From Cupriavidus nantongensis (GTDB lineage: Bacteria; Pseudomonadota; Gammaproteobacteria; Burkholderiales; Burkholderiaceae): a DNA stretch of 64,000 bases. Below are positions 8,844 to 17,636 of this stretch, piece by piece. Positions within the stretch are counted from its first letter, which is position 1, and each line of letters begins with the position of its first letter. Below the pieces are notes generated by a model that worked only from the letters and a program-made list of their open reading frames with translations, ran no database searches and was not told the DNA's origin. The position numbers were made by a program, and so were the translations under genes. The stretch is taken from assembly GCF_001598055.1 (NCBI RefSeq), contig NZ_CP014844.1:1240001-1304000 (forward strand), given 5' to 3'.

Positions 8844-9161
8844 CGGCTTAAAGATGCGGAGCAACTCCTGCATTGCAGGATTGTCTCGAGGTCTTCTGAT
8901 TCGATATTGAAGGTGGCCACCGGGCGCGTCGGAGCGAGCCCGTAGGGCGAGTGCAGACGCGCCCGGTGATGGGCATTCCGCAAGGTGGTGACGTCGCAGT
9001 GGGGATGCGGTAAAAAGGTTGGCTTTACCGCCGAAAAGAAACAGGCACGACACCGGTCCAAACCGCCAAGTTCATCCCGATGTCGTGCCCCACTCGTGCC
9101 AAGGGCGCGCGTGCCGAGCCAGTATGGCACGGCTCGTCCATCCCGTCGAGGCCGTTTCGGC
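8844..9161. other. IS21 left non-coding segment with two strong inverted repeats
   Basis: No convincing gene lies here. A 13-bp perfect inverted repeat (8918-8930/8956-8968, CACCGGGCGCGTC) forms a long hairpin. An 8-bp one (9007-9014/9024-9031, GCGGTAAA) lies closer to the accessory gene. Such hairpins near an IS end can stop outside transcription from reading into the transposase genes. That role is inferred. Confidence 0.5.
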
Positions 9162-9620
9162 ATGACTGGGGGATCGCCGATGCCGGCCACGGGCCGCCTC
9201 TTTGTGTGCGCCCATTGCCGGGCGCAGGTCGTTGTTTGCCGCCGCTGCGACCGCGGTCAGATCTACTGCAATGGCGGCTGCTCGCAAGCAGCGCGTCGCG
9301 CCAGCCTGCGCGAGGCCGCTCAGCGCTATCAACGCAGCCGCCGCGGCCGCTTGGCGCACGCGGAGCGGATGCGCCGCTACCGCTGTCGCCAAAAGAAAGT
9401 GACGCATCAGGGTTCCGCCGCGCAGGCCGCCGATGCTCTACTGCCGCTGACCTTGACGACGCCGGCCAGAGCACCGGCGCCCGCTGGCGCCTCAACACCG
9501 GTGCCTGAGCATTGCCACTTCTGCCGTTGCACATATTCGGGCTTTGTCCGCCTCGGACCACTGCGTCGTCGGGTCTTCCGTGATGTTCGTACGACTGACC
9601 GCACAGGACACGACCCATGA
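9162..9620 (+). CDS. IS21-associated Cys-rich accessory protein
   Basis: This 152-aa basic protein has a cysteine cluster near its start: [19 protein letters not shown] and QIYCNGGCS, which together look like two CxxC zinc knuckles. An Arg-rich helix follows (residues about 35-70). A second C..C pair (CHFCRC) occurs late. It ends 4 bp into istA (ATGA overlap), so it is translationally coupled to the transposase. Such upstream ORFs occur in some IS21 elements and their role is not known. The ATG at 9162 is chosen; the frame opens at 8985. Confidence 0.65.
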   Translation: MTGGSPMPATGRLFVCAHCRAQVVVCRRCDRGQIYCNGGCSQAARRASLREAAQRYQRSRRGRLAHAERMRRYRCRQKKVTHQGSAAQAADALLPLTLTTPARAPAPAGASTPVPEHCHFCRCTYSGFVRLGPLRRRVFRDVRTTDRTGHDP

Positions 9621-11119
9621 CCATTGGAGTAGAACTTGAAGCCCAGATCCTGCGTTACTACCACGTCGAGAAATGGCGCGCCGGCACCATCGCGCGCCAG
9701 TTGCATGTGCACCGCGACACCGTCCAGCGTGTGCTGGCGCAGGCCGGCCTGCCCAGGATTGGCAGCGTGCAGCGGCCGTCGCAGATCGACGCCTACCTGC
9801 CATTCATCCATGAGACGTTGAAGAAGTTCCCGTCGCTCACGGCCAGCCGCCTGTATGCGATGGTGACCGAACGCGGCTACCGCGGGAGCCAGCACCACTT
9901 CCGGCACATGATCGCGCTGCACCGGCCGCGCCCACAGCCGGAAGCCTATCTGCGTCTGCGTACCTTGCCGGGCGAACAAGGGCAAGTCGATTGGGGTCAC
10001 TTCGGCCATCTGCAGATCGGCCGCGCACGCCGGCCGCTGATGGCCTTCGTGATGGTGCTGTCATGGTCGCGGCAGATCTATCTGCGCTTCTACCTTGATG
10101 CACGCATGGACAGCTTCCTGGCCGGCCATGCCGGTGCCTTCGAAGCCTGGTCCGGCCTTCCCAGGGTCCTGCTCTACGACAACCTGAAGAGTGCCGTGCT
10201 GGAACGCCAGGGCGATGCGATCCGTTTCCATCCGACACTGCTCGCGTTCGCGGCGCATCACCGCTACGAGCCCCGGCCGGTTGCCGTCGCCCGTGGCAAC
10301 GAGAAGGGGCGCGTCGAGCGCGCCATCCGCTATGTACGCGAGAGCTTCTTCGCCGGACGCACCGTGACCGACCTCGATGAGCTCAACGCCCAAGCCGCCC
10401 ATTGGTGTGCGGGACTTGCGGCCGATCGTCCCTGCCGGGAAGAACCGACGATCAGCGTACGCGAGGCGTTCTCCCGCGAGCAGCCCAGCCTGCTCGCCTT
10501 GCCGGAGAATCCCTATCCATGCGAACTGCAACTGGCTGTCAAGGTCGGCAAGACACCGTATGTGCGCTTCGATCTGAATGACTACACGATCCCGCATACG
10601 CATGTGCGACGCACGCTCACGGTGCGGGCCAGTCCCCGGCAGGTACGCATCCTCGATGGCACGGAACTGCTCGCCACTCATGAGCGCAGTTACGATCGCG
10701 GCGCGCAGATAGAGATTGCCGCGCACATCAATGCCTTGGTCGAACGCAAACGCGAAGCCCGCCACCATCGCGGACTTGACCATCTGGCTCGGGCGGCGCC
10801 GGCCAGCCAGGCGCTGCTGCAGCGCGCAGCGGAACGGGGCGGCAATCTGGGCAACATCACCACCCACCTGCTGCGGCTGCTCGACCGCTATGGCGCCGCT
10901 GAATTGCAAGCGGCGATCGAGGAAATCCTCGCCAGCGATGCGGCGCCTCACCAGAATCCGGTGCGCCTGGCGCTGGAGCGCCGGCGCGAGGCGCGCCAGG
11001 CACCGCCGCCCGTGGGTATCCATCTACCTGAACACGTCCGGCACAAGGACAAGCTGGTGATACCCCACCGCCTCGACATCTACGATCAGCTCACGGGAGA
11101 TGCCAATGAACACGCCTGA
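9617..11119 (+). CDS. istA: IS21-family transposase IstA
   Basis: This 500-aa DDE transposase has an N-terminal HTH (about residues 20-42, [20 protein letters not shown]), then the rve catalytic core with D125 (QVDWG), D188 (LYDNLK) and E234 (NEKGRVERA). The C-terminal part has the IS21-type RYEPRPVA and [10 protein letters not shown] strands. Length is standard for the family. It overlaps istB by 20 bp. With IstB it inserts the element by strand transfer. Confidence 0.96.
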   Translation: MTIGVELEAQILRYYHVEKWRAGTIARQLHVHRDTVQRVLAQAGLPRIGSVQRPSQIDAYLPFIHETLKKFPSLTASRLYAMVTERGYRGSQHHFRHMIALHRPRPQPEAYLRLRTLPGEQGQVDWGHFGHLQIGRARRPLMAFVMVLSWSRQIYLRFYLDARMDSFLAGHAGAFEAWSGLPRVLLYDNLKSAVLERQGDAIRFHPTLLAFAAHHRYEPRPVAVARGNEKGRVERAIRYVRESFFAGRTVTDLDELNAQAAHWCAGLAADRPCREEPTISVREAFSREQPSLLALPENPYPCELQLAVKVGKTPYVRFDLNDYTIPHTHVRRTLTVRASPRQVRILDGTELLATHERSYDRGAQIEIAAHINALVERKREARHHRGLDHLARAAPASQALLQRAAERGGNLGNITTHLLRLLDRYGAAELQAAIEEILASDAAPHQNPVRLALERRREARQAPPPVGIHLPEHVRHKDKLVIPHRLDIYDQLTGDANEHA

Positions 11120-11873
11120 GAACCTGCAAAGCCGTGCGAACGCCTTGCGCCTGCATGGGCTACTGGCACACTGGCCGGAGGTCGCCGACGCCGGCTGGGT
11201 GGCGCCGCTGCTGCAATGGGAAGAAGAGGAGCGCTCGCGCCGCTCGCTGGAGCGACGCATCCGGGATGCCCGACTGGGCAACTTCAAGCCCTTGTGCGAC
11301 TTCGACTGGGCCTGGCCGACGCGCTGCGACCGGGCCGCCGTCGAAGAATTGATGTCGCTGGAGTTCGTCAAGGACTCGGCCAACGTCGTGCTGATCGGCC
11401 CGAACGGCGTCGGCAAATCGACCCTGGCGCTGAATCTGGCCTATCAGGCGCTCGTCCAAGGGCACACAGCGCTGTTCACCACCGCCGGCCAGATGCTCGG
11501 CGAGCTGGCCGCCCTCGACAGCGATTCGGCCTTGCGTCGACGCCTGCACCGCTATGCCTCGCCGGACGTTCTGGTCATCGACGAGGTCGGCTACCTGTCG
11601 TACTCGAACCGACATGCCGATCTGCTGTTCGAGCTCATCAGTCGCCGATATGGCGCCACCAGTACGGTGGTTACAACAAACAGACCATTCGCCGAATGGT
11701 CGGAGGTGTTCCCGAACGCCGCCTGCGTCGTCTCGCTGGTTGACCGACTGGTGCATCGTGCCGAAGTCATCGCGATCGAGGGCGAGTCGTATCGCGTCAA
11801 GGAAGCGCGTGAGCGGGCCGATCAGCGAGCAAAGAAACGCAGCGTGGCCCGGGCGGAGAAAAAGCCATCATGA
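11100..11873 (+). CDS. istB: IS21-family helper ATPase IstB
   Basis: This 257-aa AAA+ ATPase related to DnaC helps IstA choose and engage the target. Walker A is [11 protein letters not shown] (about 100-110). Walker B is [10 protein letters not shown], and the sensor is [11 protein letters not shown]. Overlap with istA gives translational coupling. The C-terminus is basic. The start could be ATG at 11100 or 11106. Confidence 0.96.
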   Translation: MPMNTPENLQSRANALRLHGLLAHWPEVADAGWVAPLLQWEEEERSRRSLERRIRDARLGNFKPLCDFDWAWPTRCDRAAVEELMSLEFVKDSANVVLIGPNGVGKSTLALNLAYQALVQGHTALFTTAGQMLGELAALDSDSALRRRLHRYASPDVLVIDEVGYLSYSNRHADLLFELISRRYGATSTVVTTNRPFAEWSEVFPNAACVVSLVDRLVHRAEVIAIEGESYRVKEARERADQRAKKRSVARAEKKPS

Positions 11874-12076
11874 CGCATCTGCACCTGCCTTCAGGAATCA
11901 CCAACGGGCTGGACTTCCTGATCCCAGACAACTGGTCCCCAGAACAGGCCCTCGCCGTCGTCGAACTCATCGACGATCTACGCGAGCGAATCTGCGCGCA
12001 CTACCAGCTCGCACTGCATGACCTGCTGCGTGAGCAGCGCTCGCCCCCCGAGAAAAGCCTCGACGATCCGTTCTAG
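11870..12076 (+). CDS. small IS21 ORF downstream of istB
   Basis: This 68-aa acidic protein ([20 protein letters not shown]...) overlaps the istB stop by 4 bp (ATGA). The middle is a helix with ELIDDLRERICAHYQLALHD. No function is recognised. Coupling to istB and location before the terminator suggest it is a genuine element gene. Confidence 0.6.
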   Translation: MTHLHLPSGITNGLDFLIPDNWSPEQALAVVELIDDLRERICAHYQLALHDLLREQRSPPEKSLDDPF

Positions 12077-12094
12077 CCTGCACCATCCAACCCA

Positions 12095-12128
12095 AACAGC
12101 AAGGGGCCGCATGCGGCCCCTTGCTGTT
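12095..12128 (+). terminator. palindromic terminator of the IS21 operon
   Basis: A 34-bp perfect palindrome (two 17-bp arms, each reading AACAGCAAGGGGCCGCA) lies 18 bp after the last stop. There is only a weak T-run, so it may act as a bidirectional or Rho-assisted stop. Confidence 0.6.
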
Positions 12129-12148
12129 GACCTTCTGACCCAACCATA

Positions 12149-12186
12149 CGCCGCCATTTACTGTCGCTTTTACACCGCCGTCAACA
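12149..12186. repeat. IS21 right terminal inverted repeat
   Basis: Partner of 8806-8843. The outer tip is TGT...ACA as in the family. Confidence 0.85.
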
Positions 12187-13267
12187 CCAGAGCCACCACA
12201 GGGACGTTCAGCTCTTTCGCCAGCGCCTTCAGGCCGCGCGAGTAGGCGCCGATCTGCTGGGTGCGCATCTTTTCTTCGCCGCCAGTCATCAGGCCGAGGT
12301 AGTCGACAATCAGCATGTCCAGGCCGTGCTTGCGCTGGTGGGCCTTGGCCTTCATGCGCACCTCGAGCAGCGTCAGGGCTGGCGAGTCGTCCACTGCGAA
12401 GTTGAGGCCGTCGACGTGCTGCACCGATTGGGTGAACCGCTGCCAGGCAGCCGTATCGCCCGGATCGAGCTGGCCGAGTAGCTTGGCCAGCGACGGCCCG
12501 CCACGGTTTGCGACGGCGCGCGCGACGATCTCTTGGTCTGACATCTCCATCGACAGGAGCAGGACGCTGTGGCTGGAGGCGATATTCAGCCCAATGTCAG
12601 TGGTCAGGGCAGTCTTACCCATCGACGGTCGACCGGCGACGATCACCAGATTGCCGCGGCGCAGGCCACCGTTCAGAGCCTTGTCCATCGGTTCCAAACC
12701 CGTCCGGATTGCCATTTCCCCGGAGCCGTGCGCTCGGGCGTCCACGGTGTCGCAAAACTCGGCCAGCAGCTCGCGAAGCATCTTCGGCTCCTTGCGCACG
12801 CCGATCTGGGCCAGTTTGGCCAGCATGCCCTGTGCGCGATCGAGGATCTCGGGGCCCTTCATCGGCCCCGGCGTCTCGACCATTTCCTGCACCTTCCGCG
12901 CCACTGCCAGCGTCTCGCGGAGCAGGGCGCGCTCGCGCACGCTCTCTGCATATCGGGCAATGTTCGCGGTGCTGGGAGTGCGGTGAGCCAGTTCGGTTAG
13001 ATAGCCCAGCCCGCCAACGCGCTCGGCCTTGCCCTGCGACTGAAGCATCTCGAACACCGTCACGATGTCGGCAGGTCGATTGGCAACCACCAGGCGGTAG
13101 ATCGCTCCGAAGACCTCGCGGTGGTCGTCGCGGTAGAAGTGCGCCGGCTCCAGGCCGTTGATGCGGTCCACGGCGTTGTTGTCGAGCAGAAGGCCCCCAA
13201 GGACTGCCTGCTCGGCTTCCAGGCTGTACAGCGCCCTCGTCTGCGGGAAATCGTCTGGTGTGGTCAT
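12187..13267 (-). pseudogene. dnaB: dnaB-type replicative helicase, N-terminal fragment (split by IS21)
   Basis: This encodes the N-terminal domain and most of the RecA-like motor of DnaB: QTRALYSLEAEQAVLGGLLL at the start, GRPSMGKTALT (Walker A) and MLIVDYLGLM (Walker B). It breaks after LNVPVVAL, where IS sequence adds a few foreign residues. Translation would give a 365-aa protein lacking the final motifs, so it is probably inactive or dominant-negative. It overlaps the upstream initiator-like gene by 4 bp, as in lambdoid and P22-like replication pairs. Confidence 0.92.
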
Positions 13268-14184
13268 GCTGAAGCGTCCTCGTGGTGATAGCGCCCCTCA
13301 CGGATCTTCGTGAAGTTCTCGGGCTTGACGATCCAGTCCAGGCTGGCAACGAAGGGTTTGCGCCCCTCCTGGGTCTTGGACCTGCCGGTGAGAAAGTCGG
13401 ACTCTGCGATGTAGGTGAAAAACCGCTGCCAATAGTCGAGGTTCTGGCGCTTGGCTTCTTCGTTCCAACGCGCGCGCAGGTTGGTTTGCCGTGCTTTCGT
13501 CCAGTCACGGATGCTTGGGCACATCGGCAGAATCTCGTGGTATAGCTCCACGATTTCGGAATGAGGGCATGCCGGCTTCTGCAGGCTGGCAGTCTTGCTG
13601 CCGGCAGGTGACCCGGCAGGGTCGCCAGAGTTGTCCTGTTCCTGTTCCTGTTCCTGTTCCTGTTCCTGATTACCGCATGCCTTCCCGCTAGCCTTTCCGG
13701 AAGCCATACCGAAAGCCTCAGCGAAAGCCTTCCCGAAAGCCTCGGAAAGCGCGCAGGTATTGGCTTTCAGGGATTCAAAGGCCTCTCGCTTGAGTGCGCA
13801 TTCCGGGATTTGTGACCATTCCGAAGCCCACGACTTCACCACGTTTGGCGACTCGGGCTTATTGCATTTCAGGGCGTTTGGGATCCACACAACTTTGGCC
13901 TTCCAGTCGGCTTTCGCCATGCCTTCCCGAAAGACTTCCCGGAAGGCTTCGTCGAAGGCTTCCACCGGCCAATCCAGTTCCTCGGCGAGCGCGGCGCGTC
14001 CGGCGCGGAACAAACCCGGGATGGGGCCCGTGTGTGGGCCAGTCAGGAGGAAGACCCACAGCGCCTGGGCGGACGGCTGCAACGGGCTCAGCGCGCGGAA
14101 TTTCTCATCGCCCCACATTCGCACTTCAATCTTGCGATAGCGAGCGCGCGGTGCTGCTTGCTGTTCGGAAGTAGTCGCCATCAT
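13264..14184 (-). CDS. phage replication initiator-like protein (O/gp18-type position)
   Basis: The protein has 306 aa. The N-terminal 120 residues (YRKIEVRMWGDEKFRALSPL..., then GLFRAGRAALAEELDW) resemble the winged-helix N-terminal domain of phage replication proteins. The middle is low complexity: a Gly/Lys/Ala/Phe repeat, then five Glu-Gln dipeptides. The C-terminal domain (about 215-300) has WNEEAKRQNLDYWQRFFTYI, seen in DnaT-like helicase loaders. It sits directly upstream of dnaB. ATG at 14184 overlaps the previous stop (ATGA) and follows GGGGAGGGG. Confidence 0.7.
   Translation of the reverse strand: MMATTSEQQAAPRARYRKIEVRMWGDEKFRALSPLQPSAQALWVFLLTGPHTGPIPGLFRAGRAALAEELDWPVEAFDEAFREVFREGMAKADWKAKVVWIPNALKCNKPESPNVVKSWASEWSQIPECALKREAFESLKANTCALSEAFGKAFAEAFGMASGKASGKACGNQEQEQEQEQEQDNSGDPAGSPAGSKTASLQKPACPHSEIVELYHEILPMCPSIRDWTKARQTNLRARWNEEAKRQNLDYWQRFFTYIAESDFLTGRSKTQEGRKPFVASLDWIVKPENFTKIREGRYHHEDASA
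13635..13668. repeat. hexanucleotide microsatellite CCTGTT x5.7
   Basis: Five full CCTGTT copies plus CCTG lie in tandem inside the initiator-like gene, where they encode Glu-Gln dipeptides. Copy-number change would keep the frame. Confidence 0.9.
13689..13757. repeat. iteron-like repeats inside the initiator gene (candidate origin)
   Basis: CGAAAGCCT occurs three times (around 13710-13743), with near copies GGAAGCC and GGAAAGC beside it. A related set (CCCGAAAG, CCCGGAAGG, CGTCGAAGG) lies at about 13928-13962. Phage origins are commonly embedded in the initiator gene as iterons (lambda O). The repeat may instead only reflect repeated Ala-Phe-Gly-Lys codons. Confidence 0.4.
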
Positions 14185-14492
14185 TCCCCTCCCCACCTGA
14201 CAATGCCCGGCGGATGCCGGTCAAACTCGGCTTCGCGCAGCATGTCCATCACCCACTGCAGGGTGTCCGGAGTGAGATCGTGGAAGTAGGCCCAGCAGTA
14301 CCCGTCGTTCCAGACGACTGCCGGCCAGATCATGTCCTTGGTGACCCGCCATTCGCCGCGGATTTGCGTACGACGTACCGGTGGCCACCCTGGGCCACCG
14401 AAGCGGCGAGGGGTGGATTGAGCTTGGGGCGAGCGCTGGCCGGGCTGATGCCGGCTGGCGCTGGTCGAGATCGCGTTCATGGCCGACCTCAC
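14181..14492 (-). CDS. hypothetical phage protein
   Basis: This 103-aa protein has a disordered, basic N-terminus and a Trp-rich C-terminal half (WPAVVWNDGYCWAYFHDL, then a helix TLQWVMDMLREAEF). A GTG start at 14492 overlaps the previous stop (GTGA); ATG at 14480 is the alternative. It is part of the leftward replication operon. No function recognised. Confidence 0.55.
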   Translation of the reverse strand: MRSAMNAISTSASRHQPGQRSPQAQSTPRRFGGPGWPPVRRTQIRGEWRVTKDMIWPAVVWNDGYCWAYFHDLTPDTLQWVMDMLREAEFDRHPPGIVRWGGE

Positions 14493-14722
14493 TGGGCGGC
14501 GCGGTAGTTCACCGGATCAGCGAGCCAAGCATGCACTTCCGCATTGCGATAGACAGTGCAGCGGTCGCCCATTTTGATTGGCTGCGGTGCCTTGCCAGCC
14601 TGCACGAGCTTTCGCCAGGTTTCCCGGGAGAACGGGATGAAGGGAGCGATCTGTCCGAACCGCGAGACCCCGTCCTTGGGAAGGATGGTGGGGGTTTGGC
14701 TCTGGTCTTTCTTCTTTGCCAT
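14489..14722 (-). CDS. AlpA-family transcriptional regulator
   Basis: This 77-aa protein has FIPFSRETWRKLVQAGKAPQ followed by GDRCTVYRNAEVHAWLADP, the winged-helix/MerR-like layout of AlpA and Cox-type excisionase regulators. It is the second of three AlpA paralogues in the window and most similar to the one at 16967-17323 (both share the ADP-N-Y tail). It probably controls element promoters or excision. Confidence 0.8.
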   Translation of the reverse strand: MAKKKDQSQTPTILPKDGVSRFGQIAPFIPFSRETWRKLVQAGKAPQPIKMGDRCTVYRNAEVHAWLADPVNYRAAQ

Positions 14723-14808
14723 CTTGCTTCCTCACTTGCCGTAGTTTGTTGGCGGTGGAAGCATTCTTGGCTGTTGGCAGGGAACTTAATATGGGCGACT
14801 AGAGTTCG

Positions 14809-15363
14809 TCAGGTGGGTTGTCGGCCTCGCTTGGGTATCCGCGCCTTGTACTGGTCCGATGCGATCTTTAGCATCCGGCGCACATGCTCGGCGTTGTCGA
14901 ACACGAGTTTTGGCAATGCGATTCCGTCTTCCTGCTGCTTCTGTCGCCACTTACGAACCGTTTTCTGGGTGACGCCATAGGCCTTTGCGACGGTCGCTAC
15001 CGGTGTGGCGTCGTCGATGCGCCCGTCTTGCGCCCACTCGATATACCGCAGGCCATCCTGTTGCAGGTATTTAGCAATCGGAGGCTCTGCGCCGCCCGCC
15101 GCGATGACAGAGAAGAGATCGGGCTTGATCCCGGTGCAAAGGTCCTCGAAGGCAAAGCGGAGCTCGACCAGCATTTCTTCCGGTATGGGCTCGCCTGACT
15201 TGAGCGCGCGCGCAAAGGCTTGCTGCATCGTACGGACAATGTCACGGGAGAAGGCGCCGGTCTCCAGGCGTTTCTCCTTCGCCCTGAGATATTGGTCGTA
15301 AGGTGATTCGCCATTGCTCTCGGCGGTGTCGGCTCGCGGCTTCTGGTCACTGGTCTCACTCAT
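14809..15363 (-). CDS. HTH-containing hypothetical protein
   Basis: The protein has 184 aa. The N-terminus is disordered and acidic; the middle is helical. Residues about 125-150 (VATVAKAYGVTQKTVRKWRQ) form a clear helix-turn-helix, and the tail is basic. The ATG at 15363 begins MSETSDQ. Likely a DNA-binding early protein of element 1. Confidence 0.65.
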   Translation of the reverse strand: MSETSDQKPRADTAESNGESPYDQYLRAKEKRLETGAFSRDIVRTMQQAFARALKSGEPIPEEMLVELRFAFEDLCTGIKPDLFSVIAAGGAEPPIAKYLQQDGLRYIEWAQDGRIDDATPVATVAKAYGVTQKTVRKWRQKQQEDGIALPKLVFDNAEHVRRMLKIASDQYKARIPKRGRQPT

Positions 15364-15417
15364 GGTCCTTCCTTGTGGAAGCCGGCATTCCGCCGGCATT
15401 CCTCGTTGCTTGGCTAC

Positions 15418-15702
15418 CTAGTTGCGCGCGTGTAACCGCCAGCGTCGCCACGATTCGGCGTCGGCCGTGCACAGGTAGCCGCGCTCGGCGGCGAAGCCGG
15501 CGCCGGCGACGATCCGGCCCAGGCCGTAGTTGTCGACCTCCTCGGCGCGTGCCAATGCTTCAGCAAGGCTCAGGTACAAAGGCTTGCCATTGGCGTCCTC
15601 GAATTCGATTGTGGCTGGCCTGCTGGCATCGAAGGAGATGTTGTCGCCGAGCCATCGGAGGGTAGACGCCGATGGTCTCACTGCTTCGTTTGACTGTTCC
15701 AT
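15418..15702 (-). CDS. hypothetical protein
   Basis: A 94-aa acidic protein (MEQSNEAVRPSASTLRWLGD...), with a beta-rich middle and a Trp/Arg-rich C-terminus. It lies 8 bp after the neighbouring gene's stop, so it is co-transcribed. No family recognised. Confidence 0.55.
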   Translation of the reverse strand: MEQSNEAVRPSASTLRWLGDNISFDASRPATIEFEDANGKPLYLSLAEALARAEEVDNYGLGRIVAGAGFAAERGYLCTADAESWRRWRLHARN

Positions 15703-15710
15703 GTCGTTTC

Positions 15711-16178
15711 CTAGTAGTGGTCATCGTTGGCTGCGCTGCGCTGGGCGAATCGCTGGAGTTGCCACCCACGAATCTGCAGCAGTGCTCGCGCCCATTCCGT
15801 CGGAGTGAGTTCCCGCCAGCGATGCTCAGGGTGTGGCCATAGTCTTCGAACTCGAAAATGATCGATGTCCGACCAGTTCGGATTCGCGGGGTTTGGTAGG
15901 TCGGATGGGGTGTAGAGGGCGACGTATGCGGGCACATCGGCCAGCCGTGCCAGGCCCTGGAGCACACCCGCCGGCTTGTCCTGGCCGATATCTCGGGCAA
16001 CTTCCACTAGCACCAGCGGCACTTTCCCGCGATCCTCATACTCGGTGAACACGACAGAGTCCAGGTCCACCATCGTCAGCGCTTCTGCCTCGTTCGGCGC
16101 GATGAAACGTTGGATAGACGGCGCCCGATGCCAGGCCCCATAGGACCTATCGCGAGTATGAAATTGCTCGAGCCTCAT
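15711..16178 (-). CDS. hypothetical protein
   Basis: A 155-aa protein beginning MRLEQFHTRDRSYGAWHRAP. It has alternating strands and helices (VVFTEYEDRGKVPLVLVEVA) reminiscent of small alpha/beta folds, and a WRELTPTEWARALLQIRGW C-terminus. No motif identified. The longer frame upstream to 16658 is not supported. Confidence 0.55.
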   Translation of the reverse strand: MRLEQFHTRDRSYGAWHRAPSIQRFIAPNEAEALTMVDLDSVVFTEYEDRGKVPLVLVEVARDIGQDKPAGVLQGLARLADVPAYVALYTPSDLPNPANPNWSDIDHFRVRRLWPHPEHRWRELTPTEWARALLQIRGWQLQRFAQRSAANDDHY

Positions 16179-16273
16179 GGTCAGCTCCAAGAGAAAGGCG
16201 CGCCCGGCAATGGGGGAGCGCGAATCGCGGGTTATGTTGTGTGTTTCAAGAGCGTGGTCTTCAGATGGATTGC

Positions 16274-16501
16274 TCAGGCTTCGATTTCCAGCTTGTCCCT
16301 GAGTTGCTTCATGAATTGGCCCATCAAGCAGTAACAACCGACCAAAGCTCTGAATGCATCCTCGTCTCGAAGATTGCTGTGGCTGTAACCAACCGTCCCG
16401 TCGGGGTTGAGGTTGATGCTGATCGTTGTCAGAGGCTCTGGTGCCCTCTGGGCACGGTACTCGACAAGGCTGACAACATTGCGCGTCGCATGCGGGTTCA
16501 T
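16274..16501 (-). CDS. hypothetical small protein
   Basis: A 75-aa protein (MNPHATRNVVSLVEYRAQRA...). The ATG overlaps the stop of the 51-aa gene upstream (ATGA), indicating coupling. It ends with a charged helix. Function unknown. Confidence 0.55.
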   Translation of the reverse strand: MNPHATRNVVSLVEYRAQRAPEPLTTISINLNPDGTVGYSHSNLRDEDAFRALVGCYCLMGQFMKQLRDKLEIEA

Positions 16502-16653
16502 TGCTTGCTCCCAACAAGGCTTGAGAGTTCGCCCGAGATCGGGGCGAGCAGGGAATGCAACTGCATCGAGGCCGTCTCAATGCGATCCAGGCGATCGATA
16601 TCCATCGATACCGCTGGTTGGGTAGGGTCGGTGATTTGAGTGACTTTGGGCAT
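16498..16653 (-). CDS. hypothetical 51-aa protein, first gene of its operon
   Basis: MPKVTQITDPTQPAVSMDID... is preceded by GGAGG at ideal spacing and ends in a 4-bp overlap with the next gene. The helical second half has DRLDRIETASMQLHSLL. Small but well supported by its ribosome site and coupling. Confidence 0.6.
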   Translation of the reverse strand: MPKVTQITDPTQPAVSMDIDRLDRIETASMQLHSLLAPISGELSSLVGSKQ

Positions 16654-16966
16654 TGCAACCTCCAATTTGGGGTACAAGGCCTGCAGCCTGTTGAGCGCAG
16701 TAGTGAGGCGGCGGGCCGGACGGCGGGGTTGGCGAACCGGTACCTACGGAAACCGGCCAGCCCGAAGGCTGCCCCACCCGGCCCGCCATTGGAGAGGCGC
16801 GCGCGAGCGCATGCACGGACAAAAAAAGCCGCAAGAGCGGCAGTCCGCCGTAGGTAATTCAGGTCGCCAAACCCGGTCTTCTTTGTCTCGAAGACAACTG
16901 CAGTATATCTAATTGGCCGCGGTTTACAAGTATTTGCAAGCGTTGACCAATAGCTGCTGCCTGAGG
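16654..16966. other. intergenic region between AlpA gene and the small-gene operon
   Basis: This 313-bp stretch holds the AlpA-gene terminator (16821-16841) and, to its left, GC-rich sequence that presumably contains the promoter of the leftward 16653-13264 operon. I see no strong -35/-10 pair. Confidence 0.5.
16821..16841 (-). terminator. Rho-independent terminator after the AlpA gene
   Basis: For leftward transcripts, stem GCCGC/GCGGC with a TCTT loop is followed by seven U residues. It ends the AlpA transcript and separates it from the next operon. Confidence 0.8.
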
Positions 16967-17323
16967 CTAGTCCACTGCCTTGTAGTTCAGCGGGTCAGCA
17001 AGCCACTGATGCACGTCGCTGTTCTTCCAGACCGTGCATCGAGCGCCCAGACGGACCGGTGCAGGCGCCCGGCCATCGCGCGTCAACTGCCGCCACTTTT
17101 CGCGGCTGACCGGCAGGAAGGGCTGAAGCTGTTTGAAACGGGAGTAGCCATCGCGTGGCAAGGTCTGGGGCTGAGTGCCTTCAAGTGCCGGCACCTGCTG
17201 GCGCTCTGATACCGCTTCTTGGGTTTGACGGCCATGCGCTGCGGCGGCAGCGCGCCGCGCCGGCCTCTGCTTCGTGGTGAGGATGGGGCCAGAGGAGGTG
17301 TAGATCGTGTTCAGCTTCGGCAT
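16967..17323 (-). CDS. AlpA-family transcriptional regulator
   Basis: This 118-aa protein has a basic N-terminal extension of about 50 residues and then the AlpA core: FLPVSREKWRQLTRDGRAPA, GARCTVWKNSDVHQWLADP. The family activates excisive recombination or early genes of P4-like elements. It is transcribed alone, with its own terminator at 16821-16841. The extension may be spurious, with the true start further in, but no better ATG is seen. Confidence 0.78.
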   Translation of the reverse strand: MPKLNTIYTSSGPILTTKQRPARRAAAAAHGRQTQEAVSERQQVPALEGTQPQTLPRDGYSRFKQLQPFLPVSREKWRQLTRDGRAPAPVRLGARCTVWKNSDVHQWLADPLNYKAVD

Positions 17324-17636
17324 TCACGGTCGAGAATCGTGGGAGGACCGCGTCTAGTGGCGCGGGCGGTGCGGGTAGCGAGGACTGGTCTCTCACAACC
17401 TGCGGCGATTCTAGGCACGGCCTTTCGAGCGCGATGCAAGTCCCTTCACCTATTTTTTCTGGGGACAGAAGCTAAGAGACATTGGTGTCACGAAGCGTTG
17501 TTTTCCTGCCGCACGGAAAATTTAGGCGATGCTGTCTATTGCAATTCGTTGCGCAGAATGGCCGTCAAACCCAAGCTGGTGGCGGGTTTCGCGATCCCTC
17601 TATTTCCGTCTATTGTCCAGACGTCGAGGGGCGGTG
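17324..17636. other. intergenic region upstream of the AlpA gene
   Basis: This 313-bp stretch has no convincing gene. A TAGAAT box for leftward transcription lies at 17408-17413, with only a poor -35 partner, and may serve the AlpA gene. Short AT-rich patches occur at 17445-17465. Confidence 0.4.

Larger units (their letters stand above)
8806..12186. mobile_element. IS21-family insertion sequence (3381 bp)
   Basis: The element begins TGTGAATGGC and ends ...GCCGTCAACA. The terminal 38 bp match as inverted repeats at 29 of 38 positions (8806-8843 and 12149-12186), and a 5-bp target duplication flanks it. It carries istA and istB in the standard order, plus an upstream Cys-rich accessory ORF and a short downstream ORF. 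All four genes look intact, so it is probably a recent, active insertion. It sits inside a helicase gene and reads opposite to it. Confidence 0.95.

Noticed and set aside
13635..13668. Phase-variation tract
   Set aside because: The unit is six bases, so slippage would change length but not the reading frame.
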